64,000 nucleotides of DNA from Parietaria judaica (taxonomy: Eukaryota > Streptophyta > Magnoliopsida > Rosales > Urticaceae): assembly GCA_954871525.1 (NCBI GenBank), contig OX940864.1, positions 11,402,001-11,466,000 on the forward strand, written 5' to 3'. This document shows positions 11,602-23,813 of the stretch, piece by piece. Positions within the stretch are counted from its first letter, which is position 1. Each line of letters begins with the position of its first letter. A program made the translations under genes and the position numbers. A model generated the notes under the pieces. The model was not told the origin of the DNA. It was given only the letters and a program-made list of their open reading frames with translations, and ran no database searches.

Positions 11602-14347
11602 GTTGGATTCCGACGAAGAAGATGACCGGTGTTTTTTTGCGATAAAGATAAAAATTTATTGCGTAAAACAAAAAATATTTGAACTTATTGATCAATTGTG
11701 TATAGTAACATATTGTGCTATTCATGTGTCTTTTTCCCTTCCCCTCCTCATAAACCAGGTGATTTTACGTGAGTTATAGCTGAATTTAGTGCTAATATTA
11801 GTGGTGGACGGAAAACTTGTGTCCGGAACCGAGAAAGAACCATCCAAAATAACGGTAAAATTACCGTTCTGTTTATAGCTAGTCCTCTACCTTCTTCTTT
11901 TGGCATGTCTTCGCACGAGTTGGGCACCTTGCTTTGTAGACCTGAGGAAACTTTCGACATCCTCAAATGGTGGAAGCATCACCGCCGGAGAGACTTCCAA
12001 ATCCCGTTGTAGGTCGTCTGGGATATCATAACCGTCACGTTTTAGCCGTTTTATTAACTTCATGGTCATCTTCAAGATTTCAACATCATATATTGTAATT
12101 ATTTGTAATGCTAGACTTCAGGTCCTGTAATTGACAGTTTTTCCCTGCAGTCGCGATTTTTTTTTTTAAATAATATTCAGATATCCTCCCAATATCATTT
12201 TTTTTTCTTTTATTTTCGAAACCGTATTTCAGACCGGTAAAAAGTAACACCTTGGAAACTAAAACCAGACCGAGACTGGGATCAATAAAAGTTAAATGCT
12301 GGTTTTACAATGGAACATAGTATGATAAAGACAAAAATATTTAAAACTAATTTGCGATATGCGAAAACTGGTTCAGATATCGATTTTCGATACCGGAAAA
12401 TACCGGTTACTACTTCCCCCTGCATGAAAAAAATGAAAATTATAATCAGGAACACAAATAGTCTTGCAAATATGGCTTCTGATGAGGTTGGTTGACAAGT
12501 TTTTTAGATATTTGGCAGCTCGTAGTTTCTACTCTACACACCACTGCCTCACAACCATGCTAGCATAGACGTGGAGACCGGATGATTTTACTACATTATC
12601 GAAGTTGTTAATTTATTAGGGTAAAATTTAGTCATGTAAGTTAAAATCGGGACCATACAAAAATATTATTTTTTGATGTTATTAATTTATCGAGTATTAA
12701 TTTAACTTAGTTGTGCAGTAATTCCATCTAAACACGAAAACAGTCTAAATTCTGTTACATGAAATTCACCCTTAGTCGGAAAATAAGATTTTATATTTAT
12801 ACATACGTTTGTTGGTTTCTACACATAGATTTTGCATAATTTGATTAAAAAAATTGAAACATCAAATCATGAGTAGAACAATTACTATCTTCGATCTATC
12901 TAATACTTTTGGTTCATACTAGTAGAACATCAAATCATGAGTAGAAGAATAGGCCAAGCAAGTTTGGGGTTTTTTTTTATTGGTTAAATTATCCTCTTTC
13001 AAGACAATTAGGTTTGAAAGTAACAAGAGAGAATGACAGATTGGAACGTGTTGTTGGTTCTGTGAAAGTCCAAGTCAAAACTTTCACCCATCTTTCTATT
13101 TTTATTTTACTTTCTTTATTCTTAAAGAAATATTCTGATTTTCACCCATCCTTCTATTACGAAATTAAAATATTCTGATTTTGGTTTTTTACTTTTTTGG
13201 AAAAATGTTTTTGATTTATTCAGATTATGATATAATGGCTCAAAAGAAAATTTTGAACCCGGATTTTACCCGGACTTGTAAGACCCGGAAATTCAGCCCC
13301 CCCTCACATCCACATCTCTAGTTGCAATTTAATTATCATGCTGATTATTATTATTATAATTATTATTATAATAATAATAATTTTTTTTTTTTTTTTCAAT
13401 TTGGATTGGACAAAGTTAAATACTGAAAACTAAAGATTGGCCTTCATTTTCATTTAATTTCGAGTGAATAGTGATATACATCTTTACGGCGAAAAACATT
13501 TGAAATTTAAAAGGGCTAATTCAAAACGACAAATGGATATCTTATCGATAAGAAAATGGAGATACCAAATAAGGCTTGATATCTATATTTATGTTTTTTT
13601 TTTCAAAAGAAAATAATTTCAATATTATCGAGTGGATTTTTTTATTTAACAAACGTAGATTTGTGGTCTTAATCTGAAAAAATGACTCGCCAAACACTCC
13701 ACTTGTAAATTGTAATCGATCTCTCGTGAGACAGATTTTTGAGACAACAACAAAAAAAAAGTTAGCAATTTTTGAAAAAATGAACTCACATTTTTTTGAC
13801 ATGGCTGAAGACTTGAAGGTTAATTTTTCAATGTTGGTTTCTCTTCATCCGTCTGTATATTCGTTTCCCGGTTTTGAATCTTACAAGCTTCTATATTCAC
13901 CCCATTCCTTAGATTCGTCGCCGTTAGTTGACTCTTGAATAGTTTAGTTTGATAAACAAGATCGATCTCTAATTGAACTGATGAAAAGAAAAGAAAAAAC
14001 GTTAAAGGGTAGGAAGTGATTCACGAGGGAGTGAGAGCGGTCGAAAGCTGAACGAACCGCGTGGACCAAGATTCCTACCTTTTCTTTCTAGTTGTGTTTT
14101 TTTTTTTTTGCTCGATTTCTTTCTAGCTGTGTTGTTTTGAGTAAATTTGGATTAGTAATTCAGTACCTACTTTAGAAATGCAATGTAACAAAATAAAGTG
14201 TATGATTGAACGACTTTTTGAATATGAAGTTTTAAGATCTTTTATTTGTCTTTCAATAATTACAAGATATTTGATTCCAAGAAAATATTTATGTATTGAG
14301 TGAGCCATGCAAACGTGTCAAAGTTGAGTTCTATCATGTGATATTAA
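11602..14347. other. AT-rich intergenic DNA after the ARM gene
   Basis: No supported gene. A 62-codon minus-strand frame at 11887-12075, rich in Lys and Arg, has no recognised family and lies tail-to-tail with the ARM gene. A 21-bp direct repeat, AACATCAAATCATGAGTAGAA, occurs at 12858-12878 and 12926-12946. Several poly-T tracts and AT trinucleotide runs (13340-13400) are present. Confidence 0.5.
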
Positions 14348-15981
14348 TATAGTAATGGGTGAATGAGGCAAATGCCCATTTATGGCTCAAAGTTTCAAAA
14401 AAATGCCCATTTCTAAATATGGTAAATATAACCACCTTTAAATTGAAATGTGGACTAAATTACCCTTTTAATATCACGATTAATTATTATAATTCGTTTT
14501 ATTTTTTTTATTAAATTTTAAAAAAATTCCTTAAATGTAACAAAAAGAGAAACTAATCTCCCCTATTAATTAGCAATATCTTGGATAATATTTTACAAAT
14601 CACGTTGACCATTAAATATGAATCTGTTTTTCCCTATTAATTAGTTTACAATTTATTTGAATTTTTAGTTTTTATTCCGCCATTTTTTTAACAAAAAAAA
14701 TTCAAATCAATTGTTATTTCGTCATTTTTAGCTAGTATTTAGAATTCATATTTTTTTCCTATTTATAAGGATTATAACGTTTTTATATGTTAATAAAATT
14801 TTCAAAATCAATTAAAAAATTTCAAAGATTATATATCGATATATTTAAACTGTAAATATATATACGAAATTTAAACTGTAAATATATATATAATCGATAT
14901 ATTTAAACTGTAAATATATATACAAAATTTAAACTGTAAATAGATATGCGAAATTTAAACCGTAAATATAATCACAAAATATATTTAAACTGTAAATATA
15001 TATACGAAATTTAAAGTGTAAATATAATTACAAAGCTGTAAATATATATTTCAATACCAAAACTGTAAATATTTATATCGATATATATACCAATACCAAA
15101 CGTATATTTAAACTGTAAATATATATAAGAAAATTTTATTAACCTGTAAAAACTGCATATATTTTTACGAAAAATATTACCACTGCAAAATCGTGTAAAA
15201 CCCCTACAAAATTGTGTAAATCCATATACACAATTTTGTAAATGCATTTACAAATCGTGTAAATCCTTTACAATATCGTGTAAATTCATTTAACACTCCA
15301 AGAAATATTCCACTCCAAGATCTTGTAAAACGATTTACAAAAACAAAAAATCTTACCGTGTTCGATCCGGCGACCGAGAGACGGCGAACAAAATGAGAAT
15401 GACGGAGGGCGACCGCGACGAAGAGTGATGTAGGAAGGATGCGTGACGGAGGACGACCGCGACGAAGAGCGACAAAGGAAGGAGGCACGACGAAGGGCGA
15501 CCACGACGGAGGGCGACCGCGACGGAGGCCACGGTCGCCGACTCGGCCGCCGAAGCCACGCCCGAAGGAGAGAAAGAGAGAGAGTTAGAGAGAGAGGGAG
15601 AATAGAGCAGACTTGTGAGAGAGAGAGGGGGAGAATAGAGCATACGTGAGAGAGGGAGGGATGGGAGAAGAGAGAGAACGTGAGAGAGAAAGAGGGAAAG
15701 AGGAAAAAAAAAGATTTCATTTTTGGGTCAAAGTAACAAAATTAAATGATAATCTAATTAATAGAGAAAGTTTTCAATCAAATTTTAGGATAAATTAATT
15801 TCGAAAATTAAAATATATAATAAATAATTAAATACGAAAATAAATAAATATAATTAAAACCAGGGTTAATATGGTCCAAAATATTTTTAAAATGGGTATA
15901 AATGAATTGTTTGAAAGTATGGGCATTTCCCTCAAACTTTAGGTGTTTTTTGGGCATTTCATGGGTTTTTCTTATAGTAAT
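14348..15981. mobile_element. Mutator-like non-autonomous element with 9-bp target duplications
   Basis: The 9-bp word TATAGTAAT occurs at 14348-14356 and again at 15973-15981, flanking a 1616-bp element (14357-15972). The ends are imperfect inverted repeats. Both carry AAATGCCCA, CTCAAAGTTT-like and a second AATGCCCAT block, on opposite strands. A 9-bp duplication is the signature of Mutator-like transposition. The left half holds a tandem array of TTTAAACTGTAAATATATAT units (about 14845-15130). The right half holds a GC-rich, CGACCGCGACGAAGGGCGAC-type segment (about 15360-15560) and a GAGAGA tract. No transposase is encoded. Open frames here, on either strand, are low-complexity Arg/Ser or Leu/Ser strings, and I do not treat them as genes. 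Confidence 0.75.
14845..15130. repeat. Tandem array of TTTAAACTGTAAATATATAT units
   Basis: At least eight partial or full copies of AAACTGTAAATATATATAC/A follow each other with a period of about 30-40 bp. Toward 15280 they grade into a related AT-rich motif ending in AATCGTGTAAAT. The array lies inside the Mutator-like element. Confidence 0.7.
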
Positions 15982-16338
15982 TTAGAAAAGATAGCAAATT
16001 AGCACTAAACTTCAGATTCGGAACAGTGAATGACAACAAAGCGAAATTTATGGCGCTGAGAACTCTTTCGGTCCATTGTGGTTTTACGTCTACTTGCGGT
16101 TTTTGTTTTGAAAAATCGGGTCGGATTTATAAAGTGCAGAGCAGGTAGAAGCTTTAAAAAATCTAATCGGTCATGCTTCAGGCTCGGTTTAGGCTTAGTC
16201 TAGTTTATTTTTGTTTTATAAAATATAGTGATTACATGATCTGATTTTTTATTTTATTTCTCGGTTTTTTATTTAATATCCTAGTTCTAGCTTTTAAAAT
16301 TTCGTTTTATAACATGTTATTTTCAAGTAGAATTGTTA

Positions 16339-16487
16339 TTAACTATTAGGAAATTGTAAGAAATACCCATTTTGTGTCAAACCTTTTAAAAAACTACCCA
16401 TTGTGTGTGTAAAAAACTACCCATAATTGGTAGTTTTTTAAAAGGTTTGCACAAAATAGGTATTTTGTTAATTAACCCTTAACTATT
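16339..16487. mobile_element. 131-bp foldback MITE with 9-bp target duplications
   Basis: TTAACTATT is found at 16339-16347 and 16479-16487. Between them is a near-palindrome. The left arm contains AAATACCCATTTTGTGTCAA then ACCTTTTAAAAAACTACCC, and the right arm is its near-complement, with GGTAGTTTTTTAAAAGGTTT then GCACAAAATAGGTATTTTG. The 9-bp duplication points to a Mutator-derived miniature element. The transcript of either strand would form a strong hairpin. Confidence 0.75.
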
Positions 16488-17010
16488 TGACTTGGAATGA
16501 TTTTTACTCATAAATAGTTGAGTTAAAAAATTATTTTCCAATATAAGGGCGCCCGGTTTTCCATATCCAGGAACCCGATTTTGGTCCAAAGAAACCCAAG
16601 ACGCGCATAAAAAAAAAAAAAAAGCAAAAAACTCGATATCAAATCTCGATTCCACTCTCGATAAATACACATTAATTTCAGAGATTTATGAAAAAAAACA
16701 TCTAATAATCAGGAAGCAATAAATATTTAATACCATACATAATTACACATTGTTATTTAACTTTCGCTTAATAAAATTAATAAATAATTTCATAATAAAA
16801 CTATAAAATTAATAAATAAATAAATTAAATTGTAATCTTGTCTTGTTAGTTAGGTGACCGTGAGAAAAGGCTCAAAACAACAGCACTACTCTTCTCCCAA
16901 ATCCTCCACTTTCCCGAGAAACAAACAGAAATCGCAGACAGATTCTCTTCCCGCCGAAACCCAAGACGAACTCCGATCGGCCTCTCTCTCGATTTGGATT
17001 AGGATTTGAA

Positions 17011-17211
17011 ATGCTTCAGCTGCTCTTCGCCGTGGCGTTCTCGGCCGTGCCGTTGACGCTGTACATCCCTCCGATCCGGAGCCTCAACCTCTTCGTCGAG
17101 ACGCTCGAGGACATCTTCCGTCAGACGGCGGTGTACACGCTCCGAGCCTACCCCAGGGTCCGCCTCGGATTCTCCAGAATCTTCAACTCCGTCACTCGTC
17201 TCCACCGCTAG
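17011..17211 (+). CDS. Small conserved-looking 66-aa protein with hydrophobic N-terminus
   Basis: This short single-exon frame has a good ATG (upstream leader rich in C/T and AG, starting about 16,870) and a stop at 17209-17211. Residues 1-22 are hydrophobic (LLFAVAFSAVPLTLYIPP) and could be a membrane anchor. The rest is basic and amphipathic, ending near VTRLHR. GC content rises sharply exactly over the frame compared with its AT-rich surroundings, as in a real plant coding exon. I recall similar short uncharacterised plant proteins that start MLQLxFAVAFSAVPLTLY, but cannot name a family or function. A likely 3' untranslated exon with a GT donor (CTCAAG then GTTTCG) follows at about 17273. 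Location in an organelle or endomembrane is inference only. Confidence 0.65.
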   Translation: MLQLLFAVAFSAVPLTLYIPPIRSLNLFVETLEDIFRQTAVYTLRAYPRVRLGFSRIFNSVTRLHR

Positions 17212-17455
17212 AGAGAACAAGGCCACCATTCCATTCGATCCGATCCGATCTCTCATCGCCTGGAAGAACTCAAGGTTTCGCTACGAATCTCCTCTCTCTC
17301 TCTCTTCTCGCTTTTCGTGTGGTCTTCTCCTCTAGAGAGAACTTGGTCGTGTTTTTGGTGAATTCTGGGATTCGATCTTCGGGTTTTTGGTGTACATGAT
17401 TGTATGTATGAATTGCTAGCTATAGAGGATAACTCATAAGCTTCTCCAGATTCAT

Positions 17456-17458
<3 letters not shown>

Positions 17459-17512
<54 letters not shown>
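17459..17512. repeat. TA dinucleotide microsatellite
   Basis: About 26 uninterrupted TA units downstream of the 66-aa gene, probably in its 3' intron or untranslated region. Confidence 0.9.
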
Positions 17513-17513
<1 letters not shown>

Positions 17514-17519
17514 CATCAC

Positions 17520-18638
17520 ACTGAATTAGAGATTACATGAATCCCATGATAAAGTTTCATGCTTTCTACTTATTATTTGATTAAATTAGTGTTTCAATTA
17601 TCGCGGGTTTAACGTTAAATTTTGACGAGAAACCGAACCGTTCTATATATGTTACCGACAGGTTAATGTAAAGAAAAACTCGTAAAATCGGAGAAAATTT
17701 ATAATTTTCTTTTTTTTATTAATTTATGAAAATCCAAGGATATGTTCGAAAAGTATATTTATAATAGCTTTTGCCATCATGAAGTAGGTTTCGAGTGAAT
17801 ATCCAAAAGACAAACTTGATAAATAGTTAGTTTATATTTATTTTTTGACTTATTTATTAAGTTCTTGAAAATTGAAAAGATATGTATTATATCTTGATGT
17901 ACATTATAAAGGAAGGATTTTATTTGTAGATATTAATATATTCATAATTTCGATCGGTAAAAAGTATCAAATTGTATAGGTGTCTATATACAAAATTTTA
18001 TCAAAATTTCGTCAGTTTAGAATTATCAAAATTTTATTGATAACGGTATTTAAACATTCAAAATGAAATATTCATTTTGTACATTTTTTTAAAAATCTAT
18101 TTAAGATTGTTCATTTTATAAAATAAATAATTTTTAATAATTTTAAAAATATTTTTATTGAAATAGACATTTTTTTTTTCATTTTATAAGTTAATTTTTT
18201 GAAAAAATTGTTGAATTATCCTCTGAATAAAATATTTGAAGTGCCATTACTAAAGAAATAATATTAGGCGGTTTGGAATAAAGTTGGCATGTGGTTTTGT
18301 TGAGACAAGTGTCTAATGTCCACCCATATGTTATATATATATATATAAATATTCAGCACCATAAAAATATATTTATTTTTCATGTTATTTATCACTTTAC
18401 TCATATGGGCCATTTTGATTTCTTTGATATATTTATGTTTGCATGATGATGATATATCACTAAGCCTTATCTGAATATTTGTGTGTATATATCTATATCC
18501 TCATGTTATTATTTTTATTTATTTTTTTGTCAATTTAATGGCTGAGAAAATGTTCTGATACTATGTCGTTTTTGGTATTCAAATATGTCGTATGAGATAT
18601 TTTCATTGTAAACGACATTTATCTATAGCTAATATCAC

Positions 18639-18725
<87 letters not shown>

Positions 18726-21700
18726 GGGCTATAAAGAATAAGATATGTAGTAAAAACCAAATTCCTTTAAATGTGTTTAGAAAAACTAACATACAAATTG
18801 AGGGCATTTAATTACAAATATATGTCTTATGATAAAAAGGGTAAATTACGGTTAAAATACTCAATATTTTAGAAATTTTGAATTATGTACTTTATTTTTT
18901 TTGGTGGCTATATAGAACGTAAAGTTGCTTCTGTTAAGGAATTTTGTTTCTTCCGTCAAACTCTATTAGTGGTGTCATACGTGGCTCCTTAAATGCGCCA
19001 TGTAGATTTGGCAACACAGCCACGTGGTACATGACATTTTTTTATTTTTTCTAAAATATTATTACGAATATAATTTAATAATAATATTAAAATAATAATT
19101 ATACAAAATAATAATAATAATTCGCCACTGTTTTGTTATAATTCGTTTCTCATGTACTATCATCTCTATACAAAATATACCTAACAACCGACAAGTCAAA
19201 ATTTTGAAGATATCAAGGGCATATCGAAGGTAATTCGGGGTATTCAAAACGAAGGACTTAAGTATTATTCAAGCTTTCTCTCAAATCTTTGTTAAATGCA
19301 AGCTTTAAAATACTTCATACAATAAGGTGCTAGTTAAATAAATCTTAACTTATAGAGAGATATATAATCAACTAAATAGCAAGTGATAAAGAAGAAGACG
19401 AAGGAAAATAAAAAAGAATAAGAATGTTTCTATGTCAACTATAAGTGACTCAAGTGCTAACCGCGTTTAAAAGGAAAAGAAAATAACAAAGAATTTTTCA
19501 TAGTTCCTTAGGTAAGACCGATGTTTAATTATTGGAATAATTTGCGGCATATATATTAAATCTATAATAAGTGTTCTGGTATAACTTAGTCGTTTTTAGC
19601 GACATTAGTATATAAAGACCACAAAATAACGTCGATGTTCAATTCCGTACATGTCTTGCTAGGTTCTATTACCGGAGAAACGTGAGTATGCTTACAATTA
19701 AAACTCCAAAAATATTAATTATTCGAAAGTTTTATTAAGTTTGAGACATAAACATGTGTTTAGGTTAATATAACGTTAACTTGACATAGACGAAATTGAA
19801 CCTCGCCCTTATTTTGTGGGCTTTAAGTACTATTGCCGCTAAAAATGAGACCAAAAATATGCCAACTCACTTGGTATATACAAGATTGAGTACTTACGCA
19901 AAAAAAAGTCCTTAATTATTTAGTAAGCAGGCTATTTGTAAATAACCAACTTGATTAGAATATTGATTCACACTATGTCTAAGAAGAAAGCATTCTGTTC
20001 CAAAGAAATTGATGTTTTAATTCCGAACATTACACAAACAATAAGAAATCACTAATTGATTTATGTATTAATCAATCAATCAATCAATTAATTAATTGTA
20101 TTTGATGTTAACAATAACTGGCCATGGTAAATTTACTGGTAAAGGCATAAATTTCTCATACAATATTTGTGTAATTGTATAAGATTGATTAAATTAGCTA
20201 GAGACATACGCATATCTTTAGCTTAAAAAATAGTAACTCGACATAGACAAAATATTTGGTAGCCTTTGATACTAATGTGACTCAAAAAAAGAAAAAACGA
20301 AGAAAACAAATTTGATATAAAAGTGAATACTTATGTCACAAATACCACTTCTTAATTTAAATCGCTACAAATTATGTTCTTATTACCGTGTTCAACTACA
20401 TATATGACTTCCCTCAAAAAAAAAAAAAAAAAAAAAAACCTACATATATGACTATGAATAAGGAGTTCACTCTATAAATATTCCTTTCTATGTTTTTCCT
20501 CGTAAGTGAAATAATTAGTTGATATTAAAATATTCATAAGCTACATTGAATCATTCTTTTGCTTCTTCTTCTTTGCTCTCAAGTTGGTTGATTTGTTTGT
20601 GGAATCTTAATTAACTTGTCTAACTACATTAATGAAGGGGATTAAACACTTATATAAGGTATAATTCTTCTTCTAATTAAACGAAGAAGAAGATTAAGTA
20701 CCTTTGATATGACATTAAGTACCTTCTTTCTTTCCTTCTTCTTAGTCTTCTTAATCTACTTTTTATTTTTTTCTAAGTGTATTCTTGCTCATTCTTCTTT
20801 ATCGCCCGCTTTCTCGTTCGATTCTTATTCTTTTTATTCTTCTTTTGTCATCGGCCTATTCTTCTTCTCCGTCTCTTCATCTTCGTGCTAGTACTGCTTC
20901 TACTTCCATTTCTTCTTCTCCGACTCCATCTCCAATTCCGACTCCTCGCTCTTCTTCTTTTCCTCGTATCTTTTTCATCCCCTTTCTCCTCTTCCTTCTT
21001 CTTCCCTTCCTACTTTTACTCATCCTCTTCCTCGCGCTCATATTTACCTAAGTCATCCTCTTCCTTGTGCTCGTATTTACCCTAGTGAAAGAGGTTAGAA
21101 GTGCACGAATTTTTCCGATTTAAACATAAAAATCCCATTTACTAGGTTTAAAAGATAATCAATCACTAACAACAATCAATCACTAACAACTACGCGGACG
21201 TTATTTACTTGTTCCATAAGGTTTGTTCACCAGCACTGTAATCTTAAGTTATTCTATTACGTATAATGACTAACCATTCTTTCTTTTGTGTTTTCAGGTT
21301 GATTTATTATAAAGGATAATATGTGATGCCATACCAAAGGGCTTGACAAATTGATGGAGTGAGTCCCGAGCATAACGAAAAAATGACGACACGATTCTAG
21401 CTTCTTCTTCTTCTTTTTTTTTTTTACCAAGTAAAAGCAGCTCTAAAAAAAACTCAATTTGTAATGAAGTCTCGGGATTTTGGCCAAATTCCAATTAGGT
21501 CTTCATACGATAATTTTTTGAAAATTTTTGTCAACTTCTTTCGTTTTTTTTTTACTGTTTTTCCCCCGCATGTATCTTGCTTTTATTTGCTTTAATTGTA
21601 TTCTTTTACGGCCTTTCTTTGTGTTCTATTTTTATTTTCGGGTAACTAAAGTATGATAAATATTAATACTTTTGTAAGATCTCATTTTCAATTTAATTGT

Positions 21701-22680
21701 TTGTGAATAAAAATTTTATTAAAGCCTTTGGTTCAAACACTGTTTGGTAGATGTTTTAGAAATCATTTTCATTGTTTTCTTAATGTTATACACTGTTTGA
21801 AAAGTTAAAAATATATTTGGTGCAAGTTTACTATTGAAATGTTCTTGAAAATGCCATTTCCATTAAGTGCAAGTTACACTTGCAATTGAAAACATAAAAA
21901 AGTTGTTTTCAACGTTCTCTCGAGACTATTTTATCAAAAATTAATCCATAATATTTTTATAATAGTGGCATAAGTGCGTAATGTTTTATAATAGTAGTAT
22001 AAGTACTTAATATTATTATTATTTTTATTAACATAAAAATAATCCTTTTGTTTTCCTGTTTCGTTACTAACCCGAATATTTTATAGAAGTATTAATTATA
22101 AATACTAATAATTTATAAATAAATCTAATTACATATTAACATATCTTTGAATATTTTGTATTATAAAGTTAAATATTACCTTGGAAGGCTTTCATCACAA
22201 TGTCACTTAATATTTTAACATTAAAAATATAAAAAAAAAAACCCTATATTTTTTTATTTAAAATGTCCAGATTTTTTTTTTATCATTTTCAATTATTTAT
22301 TTTTTACATAAAATGTAAAAAATTCGCACATGAAAAATACTTCTTGCAAAACCATCTCTTTACGAAACACGATTTCAATTTTTTTTTTTTAAATAGTACC
22401 AACCAAACGTGATCTCGAAAACAAATCAAAAAAACAATTTTATAATCAATCTCTTGAATTTTTTTTCTTAAAAATGATTACATCTAGAAAATGCTATCAA
22501 ACATGTACATTTTTCTTTCTTCATGTATGTACCCATATCTTATCAATTTGCTTATTATATTCAACCACACATGAAAGACTCTTTACATCGAACATGAAGA
22601 ATGTGTGTTTCTCTTTTTGTTTTTAATGAAGTAACTATAGCTCATTGTTTACAGTTTACATAGAGCCGTTCTTCTTCTCT
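17520..22680. other. Gene-poor AT-rich intergenic region
   Basis: No supported gene in about 5 kb. It contains an ATT microsatellite (18640-18725) and a stretch at 18840-19050 with wording typical of plant dispersed repeats. A pyrimidine-rich TTCTTC tract at about 20,670-21,060 gives Ser/Leu/Phe-rich spurious frames, and there are several poly-A/T tracts. No transposase or retrotransposon motif was recognised. Confidence 0.55.
18640..18725. repeat. ATT trinucleotide microsatellite
   Basis: About 28 perfect ATT units. Confidence 0.95.
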
Positions 22681-22683
22681 TCT

Positions 22684-22695
22684 CACTACTACAAA
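22684..22695 (+). repeat. CACTA left terminal inverted repeat
   Basis: CACTACTACAAA, preceded by target duplication TCT. It matches the reverse complement of 34711-34722 exactly over 12 bp. Confidence 0.95.
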
Positions 22696-22809
22696 TATGA
22701 GATTATACTACGGAGCTTCCACTACGCAAGACAAAAAGCGTCGTTGGAATCATATATTCGACGATGGAAAATATTATGCGTAGTCGGAGTTAAAAAAAAA
22801 ATAGAATTC

Positions 22810-23092
22810 CGACGACGCAAATTTTTATGTGTCGTCGGAATCATGTATTCGCCGCGGCAACTTAATATTTGCCGCGGCGAATGGTGTTCAACTAAGCACA
22901 TATATGAGTGTCGTCTGGAGGGGTTGAAGAATTCAAATATATGCCGCGGCGAATATTATGTTGCCGCGGCGGGTTATGTTTCCAACTACGCATACATTAG
23001 TGTCGTCGGGATGGAAAACGACCTTCATGTCCAACGACACTTTTTAGTGTCGTTGGGGTGACTCGCCGCGGCGAATTTAAGTTTGCCGCGGC
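22810..23092. repeat. CACTA island A: GCCGCGGC octamer pairs, left subterminal
   Basis: Six intact GCCGCGGC copies lie between 22851 and 23092, arranged as three pairs, each pair separated by exactly 12 AT-rich bases. Palindromes of the CGACGACGC...GTGTCGTCG and CAACGACAC...GTGTCGTTGG type sit around them. In En/Spm, subterminal repeats are where TNPA binds, so this is a likely transposase-protein binding region. Confidence 0.8.
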
Positions 23093-23389
23093 GAGAGTCG
23101 TGTTTTAACCCAAACAGGAGCCGAAATCCCTCATTTCGCACGAACCCTAAATTTCTCTTTCTCTCTCTCGCCTTCGCTCGCCGCCGCGACCTCGACCCAT
23201 TCGCCGTCGCCCGCCTTCGCCCGCCGTTTCCCGCCGTCGCTTGCCGTCGCCCGCCGTCCAAAGGTTAGGCATGATCTCTTGGTGTTTTTGCTTGAATTTT
23301 TAGGATTTATCGATTTTTAGGGTTGAATAATGCTTTGGGGTTTTTTTTTTTTTTTTAATGATTTTATGCGATTAGGTTTGGATTTTATG

Positions 23390-23710
23390 CGATTTTATGA
23401 TTTTGAAATTGTGAATTTGATTAGGCTTTGAAATTGTGAGTATGTTTTGGAATTGTGAATTGTGATTAGGTTTAGGAATTGTGAATTGTGGTTAGGTTTT
23501 GAAATTGTGATTAGGTTTTGGAATTGTTAATTGTGATTAGGTTTAGGAATTGTGAATTGTGATTAGGTTTTGAAATTGTGCATAGGTTTTGGAATTGTGA
23601 ATCGTGATTAGGTTTTGAAATTGTGAATTGTTATTAGGTTTAGGAATTGTGAATTGTGATTAGGTTTTGAAATTGTTAATTAATTTTGTTTAGGAATTGT
23701 GATTAGGCCG
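23390..23710. repeat. Minisatellite-like GATTAGGTTTTGAAATTGTG repeats in the CACTA 5' leader
   Basis: About ten imperfect copies of a roughly 30-bp unit (GTGATTAGGTTTAGGAATTG and GTGATTAGGTTTTGAAATTG variants) stand in tandem between the left subterminal island and the first gene. They may lie in a 5' untranslated intron, since the next exon begins after a TTTTTTTTCAG acceptor-like tract. Confidence 0.75.
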
Positions 23711-23813
23711 ATTTTTAATTAATGCGAATATATTTTGGTTTTAAAATTTAGTTTATGTTTTGGTTTGAATTCCGTGAAATGAATATATGCTATTTTTTTT
23801 TTTTCAGATTTCA

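Noticed and set aside
11748..12075. Two overlapping minus-strand frames of 72 and 62 codons
   Set aside because: No family recognised, weak coding composition, in AT-rich DNA tail-to-tail with the ARM gene. Kept only as a note.
15204..15720. Open frames of 94-144 codons on both strands in the Mutator-like element
   Set aside because: Built from GAGAGA and CGACGG repeats; low-complexity in every frame.
20709..21085. Ser/Phe/Leu-rich frames, one resembling a secreted protein
   Set aside because: Direct translation of a TTCTTC tract in three frames; no conserved pattern.
22810..23092. CRISPR-like reading of the regularly spaced GCCGCGGC repeats
   Set aside because: Plant nuclear DNA, 8-bp palindromic units and AT-rich short spacers; they fit transposon subterminal sites.
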